Below, piece by piece: positions 7,762 through 14,971 of a DNA stretch of 15,515 nucleotides. Under the pieces are notes generated by a model, which was not told the DNA's origin, did not search any database, and saw nothing but the letters and a program-made list of their open reading frames with translations. Each line of letters starts with the position of its first letter. The stretch's first letter is position 1. The stretch lies in NCBI GenBank assembly GCA_035292625.1, contig DATDPS010000254.1:1-15515 (forward strand), read 5' to 3'. The position numbers and the translations under genes were made by a program. The stretch is from SHZL01 sp035292625. GTDB lineage: Bacteria; Pseudomonadota; Gammaproteobacteria; Xanthomonadales; SZUA-36.

Positions 7762-8400
7762 GTGCTAGAAATGATTTATGCCGGCGGCTGGCTGATGGTG
7801 CCGATCATTTTGTGTTCGATCCTGGCCGTGACCATTATCGCCGAGCGCTTCTGGACTTTGCGCCGTGGTAACGTCACTCCGTCGCACGTGGCCGACCAGG
7901 TGCAGGAGTGGGCGGCACGCCACGAGCTGGACAAGCGGCACATAGAGCAGTTGCGGCAGAGCTCGGCACTGGGGCGGATTTTGGCGGCCGCTCTGGCCAA
8001 CCGGCACCGGCCCAGGGAGTTGATCAAGGAGTCGGTGGAGGATACCGGGCGCCACGTGGTGCATGAACTCGAACGGTTTCTCAATACACTGGGAACCATC
8101 GCCGGCATTTCGCCCTTGCTTGGTTTGCTGGGCACGGTTATCGGCATGATCAAGGTGTTTGCAGCCATCGTCGCCGTTGGCGTGGGTGACGCCAATGCAC
8201 TGGCCGGCGGCATCTCCCAGGCACTGATCACCACGGCCGCCGGCCTGACCGTCGCCATTCCCAGCTATTTTTTTTACCGTTATTTCAAGGGCCGGGTTGA
8301 CCAGTACGTCGTATCCATGGAAGAGCAGGCCATCAACCTGATCGAAGCCATCGAGCGCGGCAACGTGGCGCAACTCTCTTCGCGCGTGCCGGGTGGCTGA
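7762..8400 (+). CDS. exbB: ExbB/TolQ/MotA family proton channel subunit
   Basis: Inner-membrane subunit of a proton-motive-force energised complex that drives work at the outer membrane or periplasm; in the TonB system it works with ExbD. The protein has 212 residues, beginning MLEMIYAGGWLMVPIILCS. TM1 is about 10-28, a cytoplasmic loop follows, TM2 about 109-136 (GTIAGISPLLGLLGTVIGMI) and TM3 about 154-173 (ALITTAAGLTVAIPSYFFYR). The TM2/TM3 stretches carry the Gly/Thr-rich signature of the MotA/TolQ/ExbB family. exbD follows after 3 nt. No tonB or receptor gene is nearby; instead msbA comes next. ExbB rather than TolQ is inferred from the ExbD partner and the absence of tolA/tolB. The real partner (TonB or other) is unknown. 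Confidence 0.88.
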   Translation: MLEMIYAGGWLMVPIILCSILAVTIIAERFWTLRRGNVTPSHVADQVQEWAARHELDKRHIEQLRQSSALGRILAAALANRHRPRELIKESVEDTGRHVVHELERFLNTLGTIAGISPLLGLLGTVIGMIKVFAAIVAVGVGDANALAGGISQALITTAAGLTVAIPSYFFYRYFKGRVDQYVVSMEEQAINLIEAIERGNVAQLSSRVPGG

Positions 8401-8403
8401 ACC

Positions 8404-8832
8404 GTGAACCTGCGTCATCGCCTTCAGGAAGAGCCAACCATCGACCTCACTTCGCTGATCGACGTGGTCTTCCTGCTGCTGCTTTTTTTCATGGTGAGCA
8501 CCACTTTTGAACGGCCAGCGGCGCTGAAAATCAAACTGCCCGAGGCCAGCTCCATGGAAGCGGCGACTGACAGGCCGGACCGCCTGGAATTGGTAATCGA
8601 TGCGCAAGGCCGCCTGTACCTCAACGACCAGCAACTGGTCGATGGCCGGGTGGAGACGATCAAGGCCGCTTTCACCCAGCAGGCCGGGACCAATCGCAGC
8701 CTGCCGCTGCTGTTGCGTGCCGATCGCGAGACGCCTCATCACTTCGTTGTAACTGCCATGGACGCGGCAGCCCAATTGGGCTTTGTCAACCTGTCGATCG
8801 CTACCAACCGCGCCGACGGAACTTCCGAATGA
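8404..8832 (+). CDS. exbD: ExbD/TolR family energy-transducing protein
   Basis: Single-helix partner of ExbB. Its membrane aspartate takes part in proton flow, and its periplasmic domain couples to TonB or an equivalent. It has 142 residues: a short cytoplasmic tail, TM about 17-34 (LTSLIDVVFLLLLFFMVS) with the key aspartate D20, and a periplasmic domain about 45-142. The motif LTSLIDVVFLLLLFF is diagnostic for the family. The start must be GTG 8404 or later, because the exbB stop at 8398-8400 is in the same frame and only one codon separates them; family similarity starts at once, so GTG 8404 fits. It overlaps msbA by 4 nt, which suggests coupled translation. TolR is the alternative. Confidence 0.9.
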   Translation: MNLRHRLQEEPTIDLTSLIDVVFLLLLFFMVSTTFERPAALKIKLPEASSMEAATDRPDRLELVIDAQGRLYLNDQQLVDGRVETIKAAFTQQAGTNRSLPLLLRADRETPHHFVVTAMDAAAQLGFVNLSIATNRADGTSE

Positions 8833-10601
8833 CTGCTGCCATGACGCCGTCGCTGGCAATTTACCGGCGGCTTTGGAGTTACACGCGGCGTTATTGGCCC
8901 ATGTTCCTGCTCGGATTGCTGGGAGTCAGTGTGGACGCAGGCATGCAGGCGGCCTTCGTGAAATTCATGGAGCCCCTGATCGACCGCGTCTTTGTCGGCA
9001 AGGACTCCACTTTTGGCTTGTGGCTGGCGGGTGTCATCGCCCTGATCAGTGTCATGCGCATCATCGGTAACTTTGCCGGAGTTTATGGCATGGAGTGGGT
9101 GGGCAGGAAAGTCGTTGCCGACCTGCGGCATGAATTGTTTAGCCAGTACGTCGCTTTGCCCGCGGCGTTTTATAACCAGTTCAGCGCCGGTCAGCTGATT
9201 TCCAAGCTGGCCTACAACAGCGAGCAAGTGGCGCATGCTGCAACCAAGTCGGTGGTATCAGCCTTTCGCGACATCGTGCTGGTGCTGCTTCTGCTCGGCG
9301 TCATGGTAACAACCAACGTGAAACTGACCCTGGTCATGCTGCTGCTGGTACCCATGATCGGTCTGCTCGTGACCTTCATCAGCAAACGCTTTCGCAAAGT
9401 CAGTCACCGCATTCAGGACTCCATGGGCAATGTTTCGCACGTGACCGAGGAAGCAGTGACCGGGCATCTCGTGGTCAAGGTCTTCCGTGGCCAGGATGCC
9501 GAGATCAGCCGTTTCGATGCAGTCAACGAGAAAACCCGGCGCCTGCACATGCGCATGGAAGTGACTCACCTGACGGGTTCTTCCATGGTCCAGTTCGCCG
9601 CCGGCCTGGCGATCGTTCTGCTGATGATCATTGCCACCCGGCCGGATATGCTCAACGGGATTTCCGCCGGTACGTTCACCACGGTTTTCTGGGCCATGGT
9701 GGGAACAATACCTCCCCTGAAGCGGCTGACCACCGTGCAGTCCCAGGTGCAAAAGGGCATCGCGGCCGCCGACAGCATATTCCAGGTGATCGACCTCGAA
9801 CCGGAGCGGGATACGGGCAGCTATTCGACAGAACGCGTGCGTGGGGAACTGGAATTCCGCAACGTGGGTTTCAGCTACCCGGGCAGCACGATCCCGGTCT
9901 TGCACGACATCAGCTTCAAGGTGGCCGCCGGCAGTGTAACCGCGCTGGTGGGTCATTCCGGGAGCGGCAAGACAACCCTGGCCGGACTGCTGCCGCGTTT
10001 CTATCCCTACAGCAGCGGCCATGTTCTGCTGGATGGCGTGGAGTTGCAGGAATACCGGCTGGACAACCTGCGCAGCCAGATTGCCCTGGTAAGCCAGGAC
10101 GTGGTGCTGTTCAACGACAGCGTCGCCGGCAACATTGCCTACGGTGCACTGGCCGGGGCGAGCCGCGAGTCCATTGAACGGTCGGCCCTGGCGGCCCACG
10201 CCATGGAGTTCATCGAACGTCTGCCGCAGAAACTCGACACCCTGGTGGGCGAAAATGGCGCCTTGCTTTCCGGCGGACAGAGGCAGCGCCTGGCGATCGC
10301 GCGCGCCTTGCTCAAAAATGCGCCCATCCTGATCCTGGACGAAGCCACCTCGGCGTTGGACAGCGAATCTGAACGGGTCATCCAGGAGGCCCTGGCCGAA
10401 GTGATGAAGCACCGCACGACGCTGGTCATTGCCCACCGGCTGTCAACCATTGAAAATGCCGACCAGGTGATCGTGCTGGAAAATGGCCGGGTGGTCGAGG
10501 CGGGCACGCACCGTGAACTGCTGCGCGGTGGCCAGGTTTATGCCAACCTCTATCACACCCAGTTCGGGCTGGAAAAACCAGGCCATGCGGCACCGTCTTG
10601 A
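8829..10601 (+). CDS. msbA: Lipid A export ATP-binding/permease protein MsbA
   Basis: Homodimeric ABC exporter that flips core-lipid A from the inner to the outer leaflet of the inner membrane. It has 590 residues, near the usual 580. The transmembrane domain covers about 1-330 and the nucleotide-binding domain about 340-580: Walker A GHSGSGKTT (375-383), Q423 in LVSQDVVLF, signature LSGGQRQ (480-486), Walker B ILILDE (500-505), H536 in VIAHRLST. FYNQFSAGQLISKLAYNSEQ and DSMGNVSHVTEEAVTGHLVV are MsbA-like coupling-helix regions. lpxK follows directly, as in E. coli, which makes MsbA much likelier than another ABC exporter. ATG 8829 overlaps the exbD stop (ATGA); a second in-frame ATG at 8841 is possible. 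The last codons overlap lpxK by 17 nt. Confidence 0.95.
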   Translation: MTAAMTPSLAIYRRLWSYTRRYWPMFLLGLLGVSVDAGMQAAFVKFMEPLIDRVFVGKDSTFGLWLAGVIALISVMRIIGNFAGVYGMEWVGRKVVADLRHELFSQYVALPAAFYNQFSAGQLISKLAYNSEQVAHAATKSVVSAFRDIVLVLLLLGVMVTTNVKLTLVMLLLVPMIGLLVTFISKRFRKVSHRIQDSMGNVSHVTEEAVTGHLVVKVFRGQDAEISRFDAVNEKTRRLHMRMEVTHLTGSSMVQFAAGLAIVLLMIIATRPDMLNGISAGTFTTVFWAMVGTIPPLKRLTTVQSQVQKGIAAADSIFQVIDLEPERDTGSYSTERVRGELEFRNVGFSYPGSTIPVLHDISFKVAAGSVTALVGHSGSGKTTLAGLLPRFYPYSSGHVLLDGVELQEYRLDNLRSQIALVSQDVVLFNDSVAGNIAYGALAGASRESIERSALAAHAMEFIERLPQKLDTLVGENGALLSGGQRQRLAIARALLKNAPILILDEATSALDSESERVIQEALAEVMKHRTTLVIAHRLSTIENADQVIVLENGRVVEAGTHRELLRGGQVYANLYHTQFGLEKPGHAAPS

Positions 10602-11604
10602 GACCTGGCTGAACCGGATCTGGTATGGCGGGGAAGAAGCTCCAGCCTGGCTGAAAGCCCTGGTGCCACTGTATCGAATTGGCTACCTGCTGGACCGGCT
10701 GGTAAAGCGGCGCCAACAGCCCGCGGCGCTGCGTGGCCGTGCCATCGTGGTAGTCGGCAACCTGAGCGTTGGCGGCAGCGGCAAAACGCCGCTGGTCATT
10801 CGCCTGTGCCGCGTTCTGCAACAAGCCGGGTTGAAACCCGGTGTGGTGAGCCGCGGCTACGGCAGAAAACGAGGCGGCATGGTTGAAGTCACCCGTGAGT
10901 CCGATGCTTTGAATACCGGCGACGAACCCCTGGTCATCGCCCGCCGCAGCGGCGTGCCGGTGGTCGTGGCGGCAGATCGTTGCTCTGCGGCAGTATTACT
11001 GTTCCAGCGCGGAGTGGACGTCGTGATTGCCGACGATGGCCTGCAACACCACCGTTTGCCGCGCCGCGTGGAAATTTGCGTGGTTGACGGCGAGCGTGAT
11101 TTCGGCAACGGGCGATTGCTGCCCGCCGGCCCCTTGCGTGAACCACTGAAGCGATTGCCCGAGTTCGATTTCGTGATCGTCAATGCCGGCAGTAAACCGG
11201 TCACGGAGACCGCCAACACCGTGCGCATGAACCTGGTACCCGGCTTGCTCTATGCGCTGGAAGGTGATGAGAGCTGGCGCCTGACGCAATTTGTCGGCTG
11301 CCGCGTCAACGCCGTGGCCGGGATCGGCAACCCGGAACGTTTTTTCCGCACTCTGCAACATGCCGGCCTGCAGGTGCTCCCCCATGTTTTTCCCGACCAC
11401 CACGGGTTCACGCGGGCGGATTTTGCACGGCTGGAGCCAGGAATACCGGTGATCATGACTGAAAAGGACGCGGTAAAATGTCGCGGGATGGGGCTGGAAA
11501 ACGCCTGGTATCTCGCGGTCGAGGCCAGCCTCCCATCGGCCTGGGAGTCCGCGCTACTGAGCAAACTTTCAGCCGCGCTGCCAGGGGAGACCCTGCGTCC
11601 GTGA
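10585..11604 (+). CDS. lpxK: Tetraacyldisaccharide 4'-kinase LpxK
   Basis: Phosphorylates the 4' position of the tetraacyldisaccharide 1-phosphate to give lipid IVA, a late step of lipid A synthesis on the cytoplasmic face of the inner membrane. It has 339 residues (E. coli 328). The P-loop is VGNLSVGGSGKTP with GGSGKT at 63-68; SRGYGRK follows at 89-95; DDGLQHH sits at 150-156; FPDHHGFTRAD near the C-terminal part holds the expected catalytic histidine. The N-terminal amphipathic/hydrophobic segment (about 10-40) is typical of membrane association. The start is the ATG inside the end of msbA (17-nt overlap); longer in-frame readings would add residues unlike LpxK. The stop overlaps the kdsB start (GTGA). 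Confidence 0.95.
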   Translation: MRHRLETWLNRIWYGGEEAPAWLKALVPLYRIGYLLDRLVKRRQQPAALRGRAIVVVGNLSVGGSGKTPLVIRLCRVLQQAGLKPGVVSRGYGRKRGGMVEVTRESDALNTGDEPLVIARRSGVPVVVAADRCSAAVLLFQRGVDVVIADDGLQHHRLPRRVEICVVDGERDFGNGRLLPAGPLREPLKRLPEFDFVIVNAGSKPVTETANTVRMNLVPGLLYALEGDESWRLTQFVGCRVNAVAGIGNPERFFRTLQHAGLQVLPHVFPDHHGFTRADFARLEPGIPVIMTEKDAVKCRGMGLENAWYLAVEASLPSAWESALLSKLSAALPGETLRP

Positions 11605-12359
11605 ACGTCGCATACCACATCGTAATTCCGGCCCGCATGGCAGCGGAACGCCTGCCCGGAAAACCCTTGGCCGAAGTGGCCGGGCGCAGCCTGCTCGAGC
11701 ACGTCTGGCGGCAGGCCTTGAAGTCTGCGGCGCAAACCGTGGTCATTGCCACCGATGACGAGCGCATCCGCATTGTTGCCCGGGAATTTGGCGCGCAGGT
11801 GGTGATGACATCGCTGCAACACCCCAGCGGCAGCGACCGGAGCGCAGAATGTGTCACCTCAATGGGCTGGCCACCAGAGACTGTAATCGTCAACCTGCAG
11901 GGCGATGAACCGCTGATGCCGCCGGAGTGCCTGGACCAGGTCGCACGGCTGTTGGCATCGGACGAATCGGCCCAGGCGGCCAGCCTTTACTGGCCGCTGG
12001 ACAATAGCAGCGATATCCGCGACCCCAATGTCGTCAAGCTCGTGACCGCGCCGGATGGGACCGCTTTGCTGTTCAGCCGGTCGGTGATTCCGTATCCGCG
12101 TGCCTGGGGCAGCCTGGCATCGGCGCTTGAAGCCGGGGTGCGCTGGAAACGCCATATCGGCCTGTACGCCTATCGCGCGGCAAGCCTGCAGGCATTTTCG
12201 CAACACCCACCAACCTTGCTGGAGCAGGCCGAAAAACTCGAACAACTGCGCATACTGGAAACGGGTGGACGCATGGTCATGGCCGAAGCCTGCCTCTTCG
12301 TCCCGCCGGGAGTCGACACACCCGAAGACCTGGAGCGTGTTCGCCGTTTAATAAAGTAA
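11601..12359 (+). CDS. kdsB: 3-deoxy-manno-octulosonate cytidylyltransferase KdsB (CMP-Kdo synthetase)
   Basis: Activates Kdo with CTP to CMP-Kdo in the cytoplasm, the donor for the first sugars added to lipid A. It has 252 residues, the family size. Motifs are IVIPARMAAERLPGKPL (7-23), ATDDERI (50-56), HPSGSDR (74-80; many relatives have SGT-R here), VNLQGDEPLMPPE (97-109) and the later KRHIGLYAYRAASL and LEQAEKLEQLRILE stretches. GTG 11601 is the start: AGGGGAG at 11583-11589 is a good ribosome binding site 11 nt upstream, and the next in-frame ATG would cut into the PAR motif. The gene overlaps lpxK by 4 nt. No small Trm112/YcaR gene lies between lpxK and kdsB, unlike in E. coli. Confidence 0.95.
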   Translation: MNVAYHIVIPARMAAERLPGKPLAEVAGRSLLEHVWRQALKSAAQTVVIATDDERIRIVAREFGAQVVMTSLQHPSGSDRSAECVTSMGWPPETVIVNLQGDEPLMPPECLDQVARLLASDESAQAASLYWPLDNSSDIRDPNVVKLVTAPDGTALLFSRSVIPYPRAWGSLASALEAGVRWKRHIGLYAYRAASLQAFSQHPPTLLEQAEKLEQLRILETGGRMVMAEACLFVPPGVDTPEDLERVRRLIK

Positions 12360-12360
12360 A

Positions 12361-12406
12361 TCATTATGTATACTATGTATAATACTGATTTATATATGTA
12401 AAATAT
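12361..12406 (+). repeat. AT-rich spacer with repeated TATGTA
   Basis: The 54-base gap between kdsB and uvrC is almost pure A/T, in sharp contrast with the GC-rich flanks. TATGTATA occurs twice nearly in tandem (12365-12372 and 12374-12381), and TATGTA again at 12395-12400. The low melting stability and the consensus TATAAT inside suggest a promoter region; binding of a nucleoid protein is possible but not shown. Confidence 0.55.
12378..12383 (+). promoter_or_regulatory. Consensus -10 box upstream of uvrC
   Basis: A perfect TATAAT is directly preceded by TG. No good -35 hexamer exists 15-19 nt upstream; TATACT at 12369-12374 is a second candidate -10. If used, transcription starts near 12388-12390 and the uvrC leader is about 25 nt without a Shine-Dalgarno sequence. 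The surrounding A/T run means chance matches are likely. Confidence 0.45.
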
Positions 12407-12413
12407 CTGAACC

Positions 12414-14240
12414 GTGCCCCATAAAGAAATCACCAAAGCATTCGACGGCAAAGCTTTTGCCGCGCGCCTGCCCACACGGCCGGGTGTGTACCTGATGCGC
12501 GATGAGGCTGGCCAGGCCCTGTATGTCGGCAAGGCGCGCAACCTGCGCAAGCGCGTGGGCAGCTATTTTGATATGCGGCCCAAGATCGAACGCATCATGC
12601 GCATGGTGGCGCGTATCCAGTCGATCGAAATCAGCATCACCCGCAGTGAAGGCGAGGCCTTGCTGCTGGAAAACGAGTGGATCAAGTCGCTCATGCCGCG
12701 CTACAACATCTTGCTGCGGGATGACAAATCCTATCCCTGGGTGCTGATCAGCAGCGGACACGAATTCCCACGCATTGCTTTTCATCGCGGCCAGCGTAAC
12801 CGGGCCCACCGGTATTTTGGACCTTACCCCTCGGCCAGTTCGGTGCGCGAAAGCATCGACCTGATTCAAAAATTGTTTCGCCTGCGTAATTGCGAAGACA
12901 GCTACTTCGCGCATCGAAAACGCCCTTGCCTGCAATACCAGATCCGGCGCTGCACCGCTCCCTGTGTGGGCCTTGTCGATGCAGGGGAATATGCCGAGCA
13001 GGTCAATGACGCGACTCTGTTTCTCGAGGGCAAGGATCAAAAAATCATTGACCGCCTGATACGGCGCATGGAGCGGGCCGCTGGCGAACAGGACTACGAA
13101 ATGGCAGCGGTCTATCGCGACCAGATCAACACCCTGAAACAAATTCAGGCACAGCAGCTCGTTGCTGGCGGCAACGGCAACCTGGACTTCATCGCCGTGG
13201 CCCAGGAGCAGGGCAGGAGTTGCGTTCAGGTCGTCACTTACCGGAACGGCCGTAACCTGGGACAGCGCAGTTTTTTTCCCGGCCAGACCGAGCAACACGA
13301 ACCGGCCGAAGTGCTCGATGCGTTTCTTGGCCAGTATTACCAGGAACGCGTCCCGCCCCCGCAACTGGTGATTTCGCACCCGGTTGAAAACCTGGAGACG
13401 CTGCAGGTGGCATTCTCCCTGAACGCGGGGCGCAAGGTGGAAATCCAGTCCCGGCCGCGCGGCGACCGGCGTAAAGTGCTGCAATTGGCGGCGCAGAATG
13501 CCCGATCATCACTTGAGCTGCGCCTGGCGGGGCAGGCCAATATCACGCGCCAGTTCGAGTCTTTGCAAAACCTGCTGGGGCTGGAAGAACTGCCGGGCTT
13601 TATCGAGTGTTTTGACATATCGCACACGGCCGGCAACCTTGCTGTCGGCGCCTGCGTTGCGTTTGATGGCAATGGCCCGGTCAAGTCGCGCTACCGCCGT
13701 TACAACCTCAAGGACATCACCCCGGGCGATGACTACGCGGCGATGAAACAGGTGCTGCAACGGCGCTATGCCCGCGTGCAGGCAGAAGAGGGCAGCTTAC
13801 CCGACGTGGTGCTCATCGACGGCGGCAAAGGCCAGCTGCAACAGGCCATCGAAGTCATGGCCGAACTGGGACTGGCGGGTATTCCACTGGTCGGTATCGC
13901 CAAGGGCCCGTCGCGACGGCCGGGATACGAGGAGTGGGTCCGGCCCGCGCCAGAGCCAAGCCTTCACCCCGGACCGGCGTCGCCGGCTTCCCACCTGGCG
14001 CAGCAAGTGCGGGACGAGGCGCACCGCTTCGCCATCACCGGGCATCGCGGCCGCCGCAACAAGGCCGCCACCCACTCCATCCTGGAGGACATTCCGGGTG
14101 TCGGTCCCAGGCGGCGCAGGCATCTGCTCAATCACTTTGGCGGTCTGCAGGGCGTGAGCCGGGCCGGTGTGGAAGCGCTGGCCAGCGTGCCGGGAATCAG
14201 CCGCCTGCTGGCTGAGCTGATCTTCAAATCGCTGCATTGA
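12414..14240 (+). CDS. uvrC: UvrABC excinuclease subunit C
   Basis: Makes the two incisions of nucleotide excision repair after recruitment by UvrB at a lesion. It has 608 residues, the standard length. The N-terminal GIY-YIG nuclease holds GVY (24-26) and YVGKARNLRKR (37-47). A four-cysteine set C160, C172, C180, C184 has the same spacing as the E. coli residues reported to hold an iron-sulfur cluster. The UVR motif that binds UvrB is about 207-243. The RNase H-like nuclease has D401 (ECFDISHT), D440 (TPGDDYAAM), D469 (VLIDGGKGQL) and H537 (RDEAHRFAITGHR). Tandem helix-hairpin-helix motifs end the chain (IPGVGPRRR and VPGISRLLA). An in-frame TGA at 12408-12410 excludes an earlier start, so GTG 12414 is taken; no Shine-Dalgarno sequence is visible. 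Confidence 0.96.
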   Translation: MPHKEITKAFDGKAFAARLPTRPGVYLMRDEAGQALYVGKARNLRKRVGSYFDMRPKIERIMRMVARIQSIEISITRSEGEALLLENEWIKSLMPRYNILLRDDKSYPWVLISSGHEFPRIAFHRGQRNRAHRYFGPYPSASSVRESIDLIQKLFRLRNCEDSYFAHRKRPCLQYQIRRCTAPCVGLVDAGEYAEQVNDATLFLEGKDQKIIDRLIRRMERAAGEQDYEMAAVYRDQINTLKQIQAQQLVAGGNGNLDFIAVAQEQGRSCVQVVTYRNGRNLGQRSFFPGQTEQHEPAEVLDAFLGQYYQERVPPPQLVISHPVENLETLQVAFSLNAGRKVEIQSRPRGDRRKVLQLAAQNARSSLELRLAGQANITRQFESLQNLLGLEELPGFIECFDISHTAGNLAVGACVAFDGNGPVKSRYRRYNLKDITPGDDYAAMKQVLQRRYARVQAEEGSLPDVVLIDGGKGQLQQAIEVMAELGLAGIPLVGIAKGPSRRPGYEEWVRPAPEPSLHPGPASPASHLAQQVRDEAHRFAITGHRGRRNKAATHSILEDIPGVGPRRRRHLLNHFGGLQGVSRAGVEALASVPGISRLLAELIFKSLH

Positions 14241-14317
14241 CGCGACGCAGCGCGATGTCTTTATCGACTGCACTCTGCAATAATGAATAGCCTCCTGTTA
14301 AACCCGGCCAGTAACTG

Positions 14318-14959
14318 ATGAACCTGACTTCTCCGACCCTTCTGACCTTGCTGCGCATCGCACTGGTTCCGGTCCTGGTACTGTTTTTCTACCTGCCGTT
14401 TGCCTGGTCCAACCAGGCCTGCGCGGTGGTGTTCGTGCTCGCGGCCGTGACCGACTGGGCTGACGGTTATCTCGCCCGGCGCATGGGGCAAATGTCGCGT
14501 TTCGGCGCTTTTCTCGACCCGGTGGCAGACAAGATCATGGTCGCGACCGCCTTGATCCTGCTGGTCCAGCGGCAGGAAACTTTCGCGGCAATTTTTGCCC
14601 TGGCCGCAGCTGTCATCATCGGCCGCGAAATCACCATATCGGCTTTGCGCGAGTGGTTGTCGGAAGTGGGGGGCAGGGCCCTGGTCAATGTCTCCTGGGT
14701 AGGCAAGCTGAAAACCGGCTTCCAGATGACCGCGATCGGCTTTCTGCTTTACCACGACCCCATGGGCTGGATCCCTATCGCCCTGATTGGTGAATTGTTG
14801 CTCTACACCGCGGCAGCGCTGACGCTTTGGTCGATGTGGATTTACCTGCAGGCCGCCTGGCCGATCATCAGTGATTCCCGCCACCACGAACACTATGCAC
14901 AAGGTGAAAACAGCGCCAGCGCAAAGGCGCCGGACGCGCCTGGCGGCGAAGCGGACTGA
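14318..14959 (+). CDS. pgsA: CDP-diacylglycerol-glycerol-3-phosphate 3-phosphatidyltransferase PgsA
   Basis: Inner-membrane enzyme that makes phosphatidylglycerophosphate from CDP-diacylglycerol and glycerol 3-phosphate, committing phospholipid synthesis to phosphatidylglycerol and cardiolipin. It has 213 residues. The CDP-alcohol phosphotransferase signature DG-x2-AR-x8-G-x3-D-x3-D is complete: D49, G50, A53, R54, G63, D67, D71. The N-terminus NLTSPTLLTLLRIALVPVLV matches PgsA and fixes the ATG. Several membrane helices follow to about residue 185. The last 30 or so residues (SDSRHHEHYAQGENSASAKA and on) are hydrophilic and have no counterpart in the 182-residue E. coli protein. uvrC directly before pgsA is a common gammaproteobacterial arrangement. 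The 77-base gap upstream shows no clear ribosome binding site. Confidence 0.95.
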   Translation: MNLTSPTLLTLLRIALVPVLVLFFYLPFAWSNQACAVVFVLAAVTDWADGYLARRMGQMSRFGAFLDPVADKIMVATALILLVQRQETFAAIFALAAAVIIGREITISALREWLSEVGGRALVNVSWVGKLKTGFQMTAIGFLLYHDPMGWIPIALIGELLLYTAAALTLWSMWIYLQAAWPIISDSRHHEHYAQGENSASAKAPDAPGGEAD

Positions 14960-14971
14960 GGCCTGTTGCCG

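Noticed and set aside
9258..10436. Minus-strand open frame of 392 codons inside msbA
   Set aside because: Fully opposite a complete MsbA with all ABC motifs; His/Gln-rich translation typical of an antisense shadow.
12390..13484. Minus-strand open frame of 364 codons opposite uvrC
   Set aside because: Opposite conserved UvrC domains; no promoter, ribosome binding site or recognisable product.
14231..14262. GC-rich repeats after the uvrC stop as a terminator
   Set aside because: Possible stems are only 4-5 bp, and the following bases do not form a clear T-tract.
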